Part shown: positions 29,233 through 38,330 of the stretch, in pieces
Position numbering within the stretch: the stretch's first letter is position 1
How the letters are laid out: each line of letters begins with the position of its first letter
Assembly (NCBI RefSeq): GCF_023921125.1
Contig: NZ_CP099466.1
Coordinates: forward strand, 2,046,001 to 2,110,000
Reading direction: 5' to 3'
Origin: Arthrobacter caoxuetaonis
GTDB lineage: Bacteria > Actinomycetota > Actinomycetes > Actinomycetales > Micrococcaceae
DNA: 64,000 bases
The notes under the pieces: model-generated
Database searches by the model: none
What the model was told of the DNA's origin: nothing
The model's input: the letters and a program-made list of their open reading frames with translations, nothing else
Translations under genes and position numbers: made by a program

Positions 29233-29946
29233 ATGGCAACGATCGCGTCTTGCCAGCGCCTGCAGCATGCCTGGTTTACCGCCCTGGCATCAGCCACAGG
29301 CGGCCGCTCGTTCGGAACACATGAGTCACGCTGGGTGTGGCTTCCGGCTCGCCGCCAGCTCATGCTGATGTTCCCGGACGAAATCTCGGCTGCAGGAATC
29401 CGTCCCGGACTGGCTGAAGGATCCCGGCTCGGGGCTTCCTCAGTTACGGCGTGGCTGGGCGGGTCCGTGGACCCCGCACCGCTGGAGGCTTTCGGCTTCC
29501 ACCGCGGCCCGCAGACCTGCTGGATGACGGCACCCGTGCAGGCACCGCAGGCGTGGCCCGGCACGGCCGCCGCGGTGGAGATCCAGCCGCCGGAGGTCTC
29601 CGGCGCAGATGCCGAGGAGCTGCGGGTCGGGCATTCGCAGCCGCGGCAGGCCTGGCATATCGCTGCCCGTGATTCCGCCCGCATGACCGGGCGGGCCTAC
29701 GCCTTTTATCCCAGCGGGATTGCCGGGCTGTCCGAGGTCGGCGGAATCTTTTCCCTGGCTGTCGGAGCGTCGAGCCGGCGGCGCGGCTTCGGAACGGCTT
29801 TGCTGAGTTCCGCCGCTGCTGCTGCCGAAGCCGCGGGTGCGAAGGACCTGATCGTCAACGCGACGGCGCCGGGACAGGACCTTTGCGCTGCCCGCGGCTT
29901 CTCCCTGGTGGGCCGGGGGCGGACTTACACCATGGCGATCGGCTAG
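29233..29946 (+). CDS. GNAT-family acetyltransferase
   Basis: 237 residues, starting 5 bases after the M3 peptidase stop, so probably co-transcribed. The C-terminal half carries the acetyl-CoA loop (VGASSRRRGFGTALLSSAAAAAE) and the ending ATAPGQDLCAARGFSLVGRGRTYTM. The N-terminal half is a divergent GNAT-like domain. Substrate unknown. Confidence 0.8.
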   Translation: MATIASCQRLQHAWFTALASATGGRSFGTHESRWVWLPARRQLMLMFPDEISAAGIRPGLAEGSRLGASSVTAWLGGSVDPAPLEAFGFHRGPQTCWMTAPVQAPQAWPGTAAAVEIQPPEVSGADAEELRVGHSQPRQAWHIAARDSARMTGRAYAFYPSGIAGLSEVGGIFSLAVGASSRRRGFGTALLSSAAAAAEAAGAKDLIVNATAPGQDLCAARGFSLVGRGRTYTMAIG

Positions 29947-29952
29947 CGGGAA

Positions 29953-29990
29953 GCAGGACGCAGGACGCAGGACGCAGGACGCAGGACGCA
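29953..29990. repeat. Five tandem copies of GCAGGAC
   Basis: Five perfect heptamers directly after the acetyltransferase stop, followed by GCAGCA. The length is not a multiple of 3 and lies outside the coding frame, so it can vary without damage. Simple-sequence expansion by slippage is the likely origin. Confidence 0.8.
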
Positions 29991-30022
29991 GCAGAGCGAA
30001 GCAGAAAACCAGAGACACAGAA

Positions 30023-30060
30023 CAGCGGCCGGACCAGCATGAGTGCTGGTCCGGCCGCTG
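30023..30060. terminator. Bidirectional terminator between the acetyltransferase gene and pdxS
   Basis: A perfect 17-bp stem (CAGCGGCCGGACCAGCA and complement) with a TGAG tetraloop between convergent genes. T-rich sequence beyond the stem is short on both sides. Confidence 0.75.
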
Positions 30061-30083
30061 TCCTTAAAAGGAGGTGCTGTACG

Positions 30084-30995
30084 TTACCAGCCGCGCTCGG
30101 CGAGGCGGTGCGGCTGCGGGATCTCGTCGACGTTGATGCCGACCATTGCTTCACCCAGACCGCGGGAAGCCTTGGCGATTTCGTCGGGATCGTCGTGGAA
30201 CGTTGTTGCCTTCACGATCGCGGCGGCGCGCTCGGCCGGGTTTCCGGACTTGAAGATGCCCGAGCCGACAAAGACGCCGTCGGCTCCCAGCTGCATCATC
30301 ATGGCTGCGTCGGCCGGCGTTGCAATACCGCCGGCAGTGAACAGCACGACGGGCAGCTTGCCGGAGGCAGCTACTTCCTTCACGAGTTCGTACGGGGCCT
30401 GCAGCTCCTTGGCCGCGACGTACAGCTCGTCTTCCGGCAGGGAGGACAGGCGGGCAATTTCGGTGCGGATCTGCCGCATGTGCATGGTGGCATTGGATAC
30501 ATCGCCGGTTCCGGCTTCACCCTTGGAACGGATCATCGCCGCACCCTCATTGATCCGGCGGAGGGCTTCACCGAGGTTCGTCGCACCGCAGACGAAGGGA
30601 ACCGTGAACTTCCACTTATCGATGTGGTTGGCGTAGTCGGCCGGCGTGAGGACTTCGGATTCGTCAATGTAGTCGACGCCGAGGGACTGCAGCACCTGCG
30701 CCTCAACGAAGTGGCCAATGCGTGCCTTTGCCATGACGGGAATCGAAACAGCGTCAATAATGCTGTCGATCATGTCCGGATCGCTCATGCGGGAGACGCC
30801 GCCCTGGGCACGTATGTCAGCGGGCACCCGTTCCAGTGCCATGACGGCAACGGCACCGGCGTCCTCGGCAATCCTGGCCTGGTCAGCGGTGACGACGTCC
30901 ATGATCACGCCGCCCTTGAGCATTTCAGCCATTCCGCGCTTGACCCGGCTGCCTCCGGTGGAAGCTGCTGGCTGGGAAGGGTTTTCTTCAGACAT
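30084..30995 (-). CDS. pdxS: Pyridoxal 5'-phosphate synthase subunit PdxS
   Basis: 303 residues. TIM-barrel synthase that makes PLP from ribose 5-phosphate, glyceraldehyde 3-phosphate and ammonia supplied by PdxT. Visible: [31 protein letters not shown] (Schiff-base Lys), [13 protein letters not shown] and [28 protein letters not shown]. The start MSEENPS with AGAGAG upstream is family-like. pdxT is 8.1 kb away on the same strand with convergent and divergent genes between, so the two subunits are not in one operon here. Confidence 0.95.
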   Translation of the reverse strand: MSEENPSQPAASTGGSRVKRGMAEMLKGGVIMDVVTADQARIAEDAGAVAVMALERVPADIRAQGGVSRMSDPDMIDSIIDAVSIPVMAKARIGHFVEAQVLQSLGVDYIDESEVLTPADYANHIDKWKFTVPFVCGATNLGEALRRINEGAAMIRSKGEAGTGDVSNATMHMRQIRTEIARLSSLPEDELYVAAKELQAPYELVKEVAASGKLPVVLFTAGGIATPADAAMMMQLGADGVFVGSGIFKSGNPAERAAAIVKATTFHDDPDEIAKASRGLGEAMVGINVDEIPQPHRLAERGW

Positions 30996-31060
30996 GGCGA
31001 AGCTCTCTGGTAGGACGGCGGTAGAAGGCCATCCTAAGCCCCGTGAAGCGCACGCCGAGG

Positions 31061-31705
31061 CTATTGCTGCGTATCTTTTCCGAGGTCCTTGCCCATGAAC
31101 TCGGCGGCGGCCTGGCGCCGGACCGTGCTCATCCGCTGGAAGATCGTGACGCCGCTGGCCAGGCACAGCGCAATGAGCACTACCAGGAGCACCAGTTCGG
31201 GCACTCCCAACCCCACCAGTCCGGTGGCAGTCAGCAGGAAGACCAGCCGCTCAGCCCGTTCGGCCAGGCCTACGTTGGCGTCGAAGCCAAGGGACTCGGC
31301 CTTGGACCGGATGTAGGACACCAGCATGCCCAGGACCAGGCAAATGAGCGCCGCAATCCCGATCGCGTCGTTGTCCCCGCCCGTGAAGAACCAGATGCTG
31401 ACGCCGGCGAAGAGGGAACCGTCGGCGAACCGGTCCAGCGTGGAATCCAGGAACGCACCCCATTTGCCCTTGCGTTCCTGCTGCCGGGCCATGATCCCGT
31501 CAATGACGTCGGAGAAGACAAAGAGCAGAATGAAGATCGTTCCCCAGAACAACTGGCCCAGCGGGTAGAAGACCAGGCCGCCGATCATGACGCCGAGCGT
31601 ACCGATAATCGTGACGGCGTCCGGTGAGACCCGGTGCCTGATCAGCCAGGTGGCCAGCGGGGTGAACAGCGTGGTGAAGAACCCTCGGGCGTATTTGTTC
31701 AGCAC
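31061..31705 (-). CDS. pgsA: CDP-alcohol phosphatidyltransferase (PgsA1-type phospholipid synthase)
   Basis: 214 residues, GTG start overlapping the HIT gene by 7 bases. The full CDP-alcohol motif D-x2-DG-x2-AR-x8-G-x3-D-x3-D is present (Asp66, Asp69, Gly70, Ala73, Arg74, Gly83, Asp87, Asp91), with several membrane segments around it. By position (thrS-HIT-pgsA) it matches the mycobacterial phosphatidylinositol-phosphate synthase. The acyltransferase and pimA genes that follow in mycobacteria are absent, so phosphatidylinositol versus phosphatidylglycerol product is open. Confidence 0.88.
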   Translation of the reverse strand: MLNKYARGFFTTLFTPLATWLIRHRVSPDAVTIIGTLGVMIGGLVFYPLGQLFWGTIFILLFVFSDVIDGIMARQQERKGKWGAFLDSTLDRFADGSLFAGVSIWFFTGGDNDAIGIAALICLVLGMLVSYIRSKAESLGFDANVGLAERAERLVFLLTATGLVGLGVPELVLLVVLIALCLASGVTIFQRMSTVRRQAAAEFMGKDLGKDTQQ

Positions 31706-32310
31706 GCCTGGGACCCACCGGTTTCTGCGGCGGACGGCTCGGGTTCGGCCGGCCAGGCATCGGCCACCTGCTGCCGTACCTCGCCCAGGGTCTGGGTGAT
31801 TGCCTTGGTGTGCGCAATGATCGGGAGGAAGTTTCCGTCGCCGCTCCAGCGCGGAACGATGTGCTGGTGCAGGTGGGCAGCGATACCGGCTCCCCCGGCG
31901 GTGCCCTGGTTCATGCCCAGGTTAAAGCCGGCAGGCGCGGATACCTTGCGGAGAACGCGCATCGCGGTCTGCGTGAGCGCTGCGATTTCCGCCGTTTCCT
32001 CCACGTCGATATCCGTGTAGTCCGGAACGTGGCGGTACGGGCAGACCAGTAGATGGCCGGCGTTGTACGGAAACAGGTTCAGGATCACGAAGGCGTGCTT
32101 GCCGCGGTGGACGATCAGCGCTTCTTCATCGGTGTGCGACGGCGCCGCGCAGAACGGGCAGTTGTTTTCCGAGGAAACCTGCTCCTGCCCGCCCTTGATG
32201 TAGGCAAGGCGGTGGGGGGTCCAGAGCCGCTGGAAGGCATCCGGCACTCCGGCGAGTTCGAATTCATCCGTCACTTCGCCGTCGTGCGGATACTGCTCCT
32301 GGCTTTCCAT
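31699..32310 (-). CDS. HIT-family hydrolase / Ap4A phosphorylase-like
   Basis: 203 residues. HIT triad HLHQH at 146-150 and a CxxC pair (Cys51, Cys54) as in the zinc-containing branch. Family members hydrolyse or phosphorolyse dinucleotides such as Ap4A. It lies 18 bases after thrS and overlaps pgsA, matching Rv2613c in M. tuberculosis, which was described as an Ap4A phosphorylase. Confidence 0.88.
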   Translation of the reverse strand: MESQEQYPHDGEVTDEFELAGVPDAFQRLWTPHRLAYIKGGQEQVSSENNCPFCAAPSHTDEEALIVHRGKHAFVILNLFPYNAGHLLVCPYRHVPDYTDIDVEETAEIAALTQTAMRVLRKVSAPAGFNLGMNQGTAGGAGIAAHLHQHIVPRWSGDGNFLPIIAHTKAITQTLGEVRQQVADAWPAEPEPSAAETGGSQAC

Positions 32311-32328
32311 CTGGACTCCCCCGCGCCG

Positions 32329-34341
32329 CTACTTGTCCCGGTTCCGGACAGCTTCGACGATCCGCTTCACGGCTTCTTCGACGGGCACACCGTTGTCCTG
32401 GCTGCCGTCACGGAAGCGGAAGGAGACCGCGCCTGCCTCGGCGTCTTCGCCGCCGGCGATCAGGACGAACGGGATCTTCTCCTTGGAGGCGGTGCGGATC
32501 TTCTTCGGGAAGCGGTCGGTGCCGGCGTCCACCTCGGCGCGGATGCCGGCGGCCTTGAGCTTGTCCACGACGTCGTACATGTAGTCGTTGAACGCTTCGG
32601 CAACGGGGATGCCGACGACCTGCACGGGAGCCAGCCAGGCGGGGAACGCACCGGCGTAGTGCTCGGTCAGGACCGCCATGAAGCGCTCCACCGAACCGAA
32701 CAGGGCGCGGTGGATCATGACCGGGCGCTGACGGGTGCCGTCAGCGGCCTGGTACTCGAGCTCAAACCGTTCGGGCAGGTTGAAGTCCAGCTGGATGGTG
32801 GACATCTGCCAGGTGCGGCCAATGGCGTCACGCGCCTGCACGGAGATCTTCGGTCCGTAGAACGCTGCTCCCCCGGGATCCGGCACCAGGTCCAGGCCGG
32901 AGGCCTCAGCGACCTCGGCCAGGGTGCGGGTGGCTTCCTCCCAGACCTCGTCGGAGCCAACGTACTTTTCCGGATCCTTGGTGGAGAGTTCCAGGTAGAA
33001 GTCGTCCAGGCCGTAGTCCTTGAGCAGGTCCAGCACGAAGTTCAGCGTGTTGGTCAGCTCGTCCTTCATCTGCTCGCGGGTGCAGTAGATGTGGGCGTCG
33101 TCCTGGGTCATGCCGCGCACGCGCGTCAGGCCGTGGATCACGCCGGACTTTTCGTAGCGGTAGACCGAGCCGAATTCGAACAGCCGCAGCGGCAGTTCAC
33201 GGTAGGACCGTCCGCGGGAGCGGAAGATCAGGTTGTGCATGGGGCAGTTCATCGGCTTCAGGTAGTAGTCCTGGCCGGGCTTGGTGACCTCGCCGGTCTC
33301 CGGGTCGGTGACCTCATCCACGTGCATCGGAGGGAACATGCCGTCCCGGTACCAGTCCAGGTGGCCGGAAACCTCGTACAGGTGGCCCTTGGTGATGTGC
33401 GGCGTGTAGACAAACTCGTAGCCGGCCTCGGTGTGGCGCTGGCGGGAGTAGTCCTCCATGGCCTTGCGGATGATGCCGCCCTTGGGGTGGAACACCGGCA
33501 GGCCGGAACCCAGCTCGTCCGGGAAGGAGAACAGGTCCAGTTCGGTGCCCAGCTTGCGGTGGTCGCGGCGCTCGGCCTCGGCCAGGCGTTCCTGGTAGGC
33601 CTTCAGGGCCTCCTTGGTGGGCCAGGCGGTGCCGTAGATGCGCTGCAGCTGCTGGTTGGCCTGGTTGCCCAGCCAGTAGGCGGCGGAGGAACGGGTCAGC
33701 GCGAAGGCGTTGGAGATCAGCTTCGTGTTGGGCAGGTGCGGGCCGCGGCACAGGTCGCACCACACAACATCGCCGGACTTGCGGTCAACGTTGTCGTAGA
33801 TGGTGATCTCGCCGGCGCCAACCTCGATGTTTGCGCCCTCGCCTGCTTCCTCGGCGCCGTCCTTCTTGCCCAGGAGTTCCAGCTTGTACGGCTCGTTCGC
33901 CATGGCTTCGCGGGCTTCGTCCTCGGTGACCACGCGGCGCACAAACTTCTGGTTCGAGTTGACGATCTTCTGCATCATCTTCTCGAGGGTCTTCAGGTCC
34001 TCCGGCGTGAACGGCTCGGCGACGTCGAAGTCGAAGTAGAAGCCGTCCTTGATGTACGGGCCGATGCCCAGCTTGGCGTCCGGGCGCAGCTGCTGCACGG
34101 CCTGGGCCATCACATGTGCGGTGGAGTGGCGCAGGACGTTCAGGCCGTCTTCGGAATCGATGGTCACTGCTTCGATGCCCTGGCCCGGGGCGAGAGGGGT
34201 GTCGAGGTCCTTCAGGACGCCGTCGACCCGCATCACGACTACCTCGCGGCGCTCAAAGAAGAGCTGAGCACCTGTGGTGCCAGTATCCACCGTGGTCTCT
34301 TCGCCGTCGACGATGAGGGTGAACTGTTCCGGCACTGACAC
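32329..34341 (-). CDS. thrS: Threonyl-tRNA synthetase
   Basis: 670 residues. An N-terminal TGS domain, then the editing domain ([14 protein letters not shown] with its metal-binding histidines). The catalytic core has [10 protein letters not shown] (zinc Cys) and [14 protein letters not shown], and a C-terminal anticodon domain follows. The GTG start has GGAG 6 bases upstream. The 77 bases before it contain a small GCACGG/CCGTGC hairpin (34377-34394) but no T-box signature. Confidence 0.96.
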   Translation of the reverse strand: MSVPEQFTLIVDGEETTVDTGTTGAQLFFERREVVVMRVDGVLKDLDTPLAPGQGIEAVTIDSEDGLNVLRHSTAHVMAQAVQQLRPDAKLGIGPYIKDGFYFDFDVAEPFTPEDLKTLEKMMQKIVNSNQKFVRRVVTEDEAREAMANEPYKLELLGKKDGAEEAGEGANIEVGAGEITIYDNVDRKSGDVVWCDLCRGPHLPNTKLISNAFALTRSSAAYWLGNQANQQLQRIYGTAWPTKEALKAYQERLAEAERRDHRKLGTELDLFSFPDELGSGLPVFHPKGGIIRKAMEDYSRQRHTEAGYEFVYTPHITKGHLYEVSGHLDWYRDGMFPPMHVDEVTDPETGEVTKPGQDYYLKPMNCPMHNLIFRSRGRSYRELPLRLFEFGSVYRYEKSGVIHGLTRVRGMTQDDAHIYCTREQMKDELTNTLNFVLDLLKDYGLDDFYLELSTKDPEKYVGSDEVWEEATRTLAEVAEASGLDLVPDPGGAAFYGPKISVQARDAIGRTWQMSTIQLDFNLPERFELEYQAADGTRQRPVMIHRALFGSVERFMAVLTEHYAGAFPAWLAPVQVVGIPVAEAFNDYMYDVVDKLKAAGIRAEVDAGTDRFPKKIRTASKEKIPFVLIAGGEDAEAGAVSFRFRDGSQDNGVPVEEAVKRIVEAVRNRDK

Positions 34342-34418
34342 GTTTGTCTCCTAGATTCGTTTGTGCTGGCACCTGCGCACGGGTTCGTCCGTGCGTCCAA
34401 TGGCACGCCTTTACGATG

Positions 34419-37400
34419 TTATCCGCTGTGCTTGGGCCCCACCAACCTGCCGCGCTCATCCGGGGCTGGACTTACGGGCAGGGAAGCTGTGTCCGTAAGG
34501 TCCCAGGCCTGAAGCGCCTGCAGGCTCATCCCCCGGGCTCCCGTGCGGCGGGTGAGCCCCCGGATCAGCATCAGTTCGGTGCCAAAGAGCAGGGGGCCGG
34601 TCTTTTCCTGGGCTTCAGTGAAGAAGGTGCAGTCCACGCATCCCGTGCCGTCGTCGAGGCTGATGAACACCACGCGGCGCCCGCCGCGCATCGGCGGAGT
34701 CTGCGTGGCGACCCGGATGCCGGCCACCAGCACCTCTGAGCCGTTGCGCAGCTGCAGCAGCGATTCGGCTTTGGTCACGCCCAGGGCTGCCAGCAGCGGT
34801 TCATAGCTGTCCACCAGATGGGCGCTGACGTCGACGGCGAGCAGGTCAAGTTCGGTGCGGACCCGTTCCGGCAGCGTTGGTTCAGGCAGCTGGGGAACCA
34901 GGTTCGCCAGTTCCGTGTCCCCCAGCGGCAGGGACAGCTGGCCGGGAATGGGATCGTATTTCCGGGACCCGGATTTCCCGGTTGTCTCAGCCAGATGCTG
35001 CAGCAGGTCCGCCCGGCTGCCGCGGGACCCGGTCTCGCGGGTGAGCGAATCGAAGGCACCCAGCTGGGCCAGGCGCTGGAGCGACGGCCTGGACAATTTG
35101 GCGCGGGCCCGCAGGTCCGCCAGGGAGTCGAACGGCTGCCCGGCGGCGATCCTGCGGACTTCAGCGGCCGAGAGGCCGTAGATTCCCGCGAAGCTCAGCC
35201 GGATGCCCAGGCGTTCCGGCTGGCCCTTCCGGCCCGGGCCCGCGGGCACGGCCGGTACCCGTTCCACGCGGTACTGTTCTCCGCTGCGGTTGATGTCCAG
35301 CGGCAGGATCGGAATGCCCATCCTCCGGGCTTCGGCAACCAACAGCCGCCGGGGATACATTCCGGGATCATGTTCGAAAATGCCGGCGAGGAAGGCTTCG
35401 GGGTGATGGGTCTTGAGCCAGGCGGACTGGTAGGTGGGAACCGCGAAGGCAGCACCGTGGGCTTTGCAGAATCCGAAGCTGCCGAAGGCCTTCAGCGTTT
35501 CCCAGACCTTGTCGATGGTCTCCGCGTCGTAGCCGCGTTTCTCCGCAGCCCGGCGGAAGAAGTCCTCCACCCCCGTTTCGGCGTCGGGATTTCCCAGCAG
35601 CCGGCGCAGTTCATCTGCCTTGGCCAGTCCGCAGCCGGTGAACACGTCGAAGGTCCGCAGGACCTGTTCGTGGAAAACTGTCACTCCGTGGGTTTCGGCC
35701 AGCACCGGGCGCAGCGATTCATGCGGGTATTCCTCCGGTGACCAGCCGTGGCGGTGTTCCAGGAACGGACGGACCATGTCCGATTTCATGGGGCCGGGCC
35801 GGAAGAGTGAAATGTCGATGATCAGGTCGTTGAATTCGCGCGGCGCCATTTTTCCCACCAGTTCGCGCTGGCCCGGGGACTCGATCTGGAAGCAGCCCAG
35901 GGTGTGCGTGCTGCAGATCAGGTCATAGGTGGGTTCGTCATCCAGCGGCACGGCATCCAGGTCGATCCGCCCGTTGTCGGCTATCCAGGCCGGAAGGCTT
36001 CCGTCCGCAGCAGGCGGGTGCGCGCCGGCAGCTGCCACTTCCTCCCTGCCCGGGTGGATCCGGATGATCTCCTTCAGCGCGAACGCCATGGCCGACTGCA
36101 TGCGGACGCCCAGCACGTCGAGCTTGAGCATGCCCATCGGATCCATGTCGTGCTTGTCGAACTGGGACATGGGAAGGCCCAGGCCGCTGGGCTGCACGGG
36201 GGTGCGGTCCAGCAGGGATGTATCTCCCAGGATGACCCCGCACGGATGCATGGAGATGTGCCGGGGCAGCCGGTCCAGCCGCTCAGTGAGGTCCACCAGC
36301 AGATCCAGCTGGCGGTTCTGCTGGACTGCCTCGGCAACGTCCCGCAGTTCGGGTTTCTCTGCGAGCGCCTCACGGAAGTGGCTGGCCGAGAAGCGCCACA
36401 GAGCCTTCGCGACGGCGCCGACCTCCTCTTCGGGAAGGCCCAGGGCCATACCGGCATCGCGCACCGCCCCGCGTGCCCGGTATCCGTTCTGCATGCTCAT
36501 CAGGGTCACCCGCTGCGCGCCGAAGCGTTCGAAGATGCGGTGGTAGACGTTGTGCCGTTCGGCGCTTTCCACGTCAATGTCGATGTCCGGCAGCGTGGAG
36601 CGGTCCCGGGAGAGGAACCGTTCGAAGATGAGGTCGTGGGCCAGCGGGTTCACGTGGCTGACCCCGAGCAGGTAGTTCACCAGGGAGGAGGCTCCGGAAC
36701 CACGGGCTGCTGCCCGCACCCCCATTTCCCGAATCATCGTGGAGACTTCGGCGACGGTCAGGAAGTAGGACGCGAAACCGAGCCGTTCGATAATGCCCAG
36801 CTCGTGTTCGAGCCGGTTGCGCATGGCCGCTTCCGCGGTGGAATCCAGATGCCCGAAGCGCCTGCCGATGCCGGCTTCGCAGCGTCCGCGCAGCTCAAGG
36901 CCCGGTTCGGTATCGATCCCGATGACCGAGGCCTCCGGCACCACCGGCTGCTTCCATCCCATGTCCGACGCCGGGTCGATGCGGCAGGAATCGGCGAGCG
37001 CCTCCGTGGCGGCGAGCAGTTTCGCCGCACCGGAGCGCCCGTAACCGGCTTCGTGGCTGATTTCCGCTGCGAGCGCGGCCATCTGTTTCCCGGACTTCAG
37101 CCAGCCCTGGCCATTGGGCTGCAGGTCTGCCAGCTGCGCCATGGAGGTCAGGGCACGGGCGGCGTCGAGCACGTCTGCGGTAGCTGCTCCGTCTTCATCC
37201 ACATAGCGCACTGCGTTGGTCAGCACTGCGGGAATGTTCATCTCATCGGAGAGCCGGAGCAACCGTACTGCGTGGGCCAGGCTGAGGTTTACCCCCGGGG
37301 CGCTGAGGTGGGTGACCACCTCGACGGCGAGCGCAGCACGCGGCACAACCGCCAGCCAGCGGCGAAAGAGAGTGCGCGCGACGGCGTAGCTGCGGCTGCG

Positions 37401-37865
37401 CATGGCACGTCCGACGTCGGAGTAGGGGCCCACCAGGACAGTGAGCAGCGGTTCCCCGTCCTTCCCGGCTGACCGGGAGGCAAGCTGTTCCAGTGTGATC
37501 CCGGCCGGCCTGCCGGCCCTGCCGCGGGAAGGCGACGTGCCTGCATGTGCATCGGAGATCAGCCGGCACAGCGCATGGTATCCGGCGCCGCGGTTGTGCC
37601 CGTGGGCCAGGATCACCACCCTCCCGGTGACGGCGGCATCTTTGCCTTCACCGTCCAGGATGGCGAGGTCCACCCCGACGACCGGGTCTATTCCAGCATC
37701 CATGCAGGCGCGCAGGTGTTTGACCGTGCCGTACAGGCCGTCCCTGTCGGTGCAGGCCAGCGCGTCAGCGCCGTCGGCTGCGGCGGACCGGGCCAGTTCA
37801 TCCGGCCAGGACGTGCCGTAGTGGGCGCTGAACGCGGTGGCGGCGTGGAGATGGGTGAAGCTCAT
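34419..37865 (-). CDS. dnaE2: Error-prone DNA polymerase III alpha subunit DnaE2
   Basis: 1148 residues. N-terminal PHP domain (SFTHLHAATAFSAHYG), polymerase catalytic motif PDIDIDVES near residues 425-433, DMDPMGMLKLDVLGVRMQ and GFCKAHGAAFAVPTYQSAWLK, and a C-terminal OB region (VLVAGIRVATQTPPMRGGRRVVFISLDD). The beta-clamp and tau regions of DnaE1 are absent, as expected for DnaE2. In mycobacteria it works with ImuA' and ImuB in damage-induced mutagenesis. Here it follows a DUF6504 gene by 12 bases behind a LexA box, and no imuA'/imuB is seen in the window. Confidence 0.93.
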   Translation of the reverse strand: MSFTHLHAATAFSAHYGTSWPDELARSAAADGADALACTDRDGLYGTVKHLRACMDAGIDPVVGVDLAILDGEGKDAAVTGRVVILAHGHNRGAGYHALCRLISDAHAGTSPSRGRAGRPAGITLEQLASRSAGKDGEPLLTVLVGPYSDVGRAMRSRSYAVARTLFRRWLAVVPRAALAVEVVTHLSAPGVNLSLAHAVRLLRLSDEMNIPAVLTNAVRYVDEDGAATADVLDAARALTSMAQLADLQPNGQGWLKSGKQMAALAAEISHEAGYGRSGAAKLLAATEALADSCRIDPASDMGWKQPVVPEASVIGIDTEPGLELRGRCEAGIGRRFGHLDSTAEAAMRNRLEHELGIIERLGFASYFLTVAEVSTMIREMGVRAAARGSGASSLVNYLLGVSHVNPLAHDLIFERFLSRDRSTLPDIDIDVESAERHNVYHRIFERFGAQRVTLMSMQNGYRARGAVRDAGMALGLPEEEVGAVAKALWRFSASHFREALAEKPELRDVAEAVQQNRQLDLLVDLTERLDRLPRHISMHPCGVILGDTSLLDRTPVQPSGLGLPMSQFDKHDMDPMGMLKLDVLGVRMQSAMAFALKEIIRIHPGREEVAAAGAHPPAADGSLPAWIADNGRIDLDAVPLDDEPTYDLICSTHTLGCFQIESPGQRELVGKMAPREFNDLIIDISLFRPGPMKSDMVRPFLEHRHGWSPEEYPHESLRPVLAETHGVTVFHEQVLRTFDVFTGCGLAKADELRRLLGNPDAETGVEDFFRRAAEKRGYDAETIDKVWETLKAFGSFGFCKAHGAAFAVPTYQSAWLKTHHPEAFLAGIFEHDPGMYPRRLLVAEARRMGIPILPLDINRSGEQYRVERVPAVPAGPGRKGQPERLGIRLSFAGIYGLSAAEVRRIAAGQPFDSLADLRARAKLSRPSLQRLAQLGAFDSLTRETGSRGSRADLLQHLAETTGKSGSRKYDPIPGQLSLPLGDTELANLVPQLPEPTLPERVRTELDLLAVDVSAHLVDSYEPLLAALGVTKAESLLQLRNGSEVLVAGIRVATQTPPMRGGRRVVFISLDDGTGCVDCTFFTEAQEKTGPLLFGTELMLIRGLTRRTGARGMSLQALQAWDLTDTASLPVSPAPDERGRLVGPKHSG

Positions 37866-37877
37866 GGCAGCAGGACG

Positions 37878-38189
37878 CTAGGCACTTTCCCGCAGGGCGT
37901 CATGGATCCGGATCAGCCGCCAGGTGTTGGAGGCAGTCTGCCTGGAAATATCCAGGGTGCGCAGTGCGGAGCGGGGGTTCAGGCGTGCCTGCACCCGCCA
38001 GATCTCCGAGTCCACCAGCCCGGCCCCGTGTCCGCGTTCTGCCCGGGGTTCTTCCTCCCACCAGCTGCGGCGCTCATACCAGCGCACCGGATTGGCTGCG
38101 ACCTTGTAGGTCCTCCCCTGCCAGGTAAGCCGCAGCGGGATGCCCGCCGGGGAGCACACCACCTCTATTGCTTCGCTGAAAAGTCCCAC
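37878..38189 (-). CDS. DUF6504-family protein in the dnaE2 cassette
   Basis: 103 residues, GTG start with GAGGGG upstream. Charged, Trp-rich middle (VRWYERRSWWEEEPRAE) and a C-terminal WRVQARLNPRS...TWRLIRIHD segment. DUF6504 proteins are usually encoded beside imuB/dnaE2, and their role is unknown. The LexA box lies 52 bases upstream, so it is the first gene of an SOS-controlled pair with dnaE2. Confidence 0.8.
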   Translation of the reverse strand: MGLFSEAIEVVCSPAGIPLRLTWQGRTYKVAANPVRWYERRSWWEEEPRAERGHGAGLVDSEIWRVQARLNPRSALRTLDISRQTASNTWRLIRIHDALRESA

Positions 38190-38240
38190 GGCTGCCCCTC
38201 CACGTGCCTAGGCCAGGCTGAAACACCTGGCTGAAAACAT

Positions 38241-38256
38241 TCGAACATATATTCGA
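38241..38256. promoter_or_regulatory. LexA (SOS) box upstream of DUF6504-dnaE2
   Basis: TCGAACATATATTCGA matches the Gram-positive LexA consensus CGAAC-N4-GTTCG with one change (ATTCG). Same core as the boxes at 59929 and 61960. Confidence 0.8.
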
Positions 38257-38330
38257 ACTCCAGTGTACGGCTCCCGTCTGACAATGGGCACGGCGGTGCC
38301 TAGGAACCTGGTGGGAGTCCTGCGCCCGGT

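Noticed and set aside
25497..30060. Mobile element or prophage between pdxT and pdxS
   Set aside because: No transposase, integrase, tRNA attachment site or terminal inverted repeats bounding the whole segment; only small repeats are seen.
32053..34338. A 761-codon open frame on the plus strand
   Set aside because: It lies entirely opposite thrS, whose protein is fully recognisable. Long antisense frames are common in high-G+C genes, and the translation is repetitive Val/Gly/Leu with no family.
34342..34418. T-box leader before thrS
   Set aside because: Only 77 bases to the next gene, one small hairpin, no T-box core sequence and no terminator/antiterminator pair.
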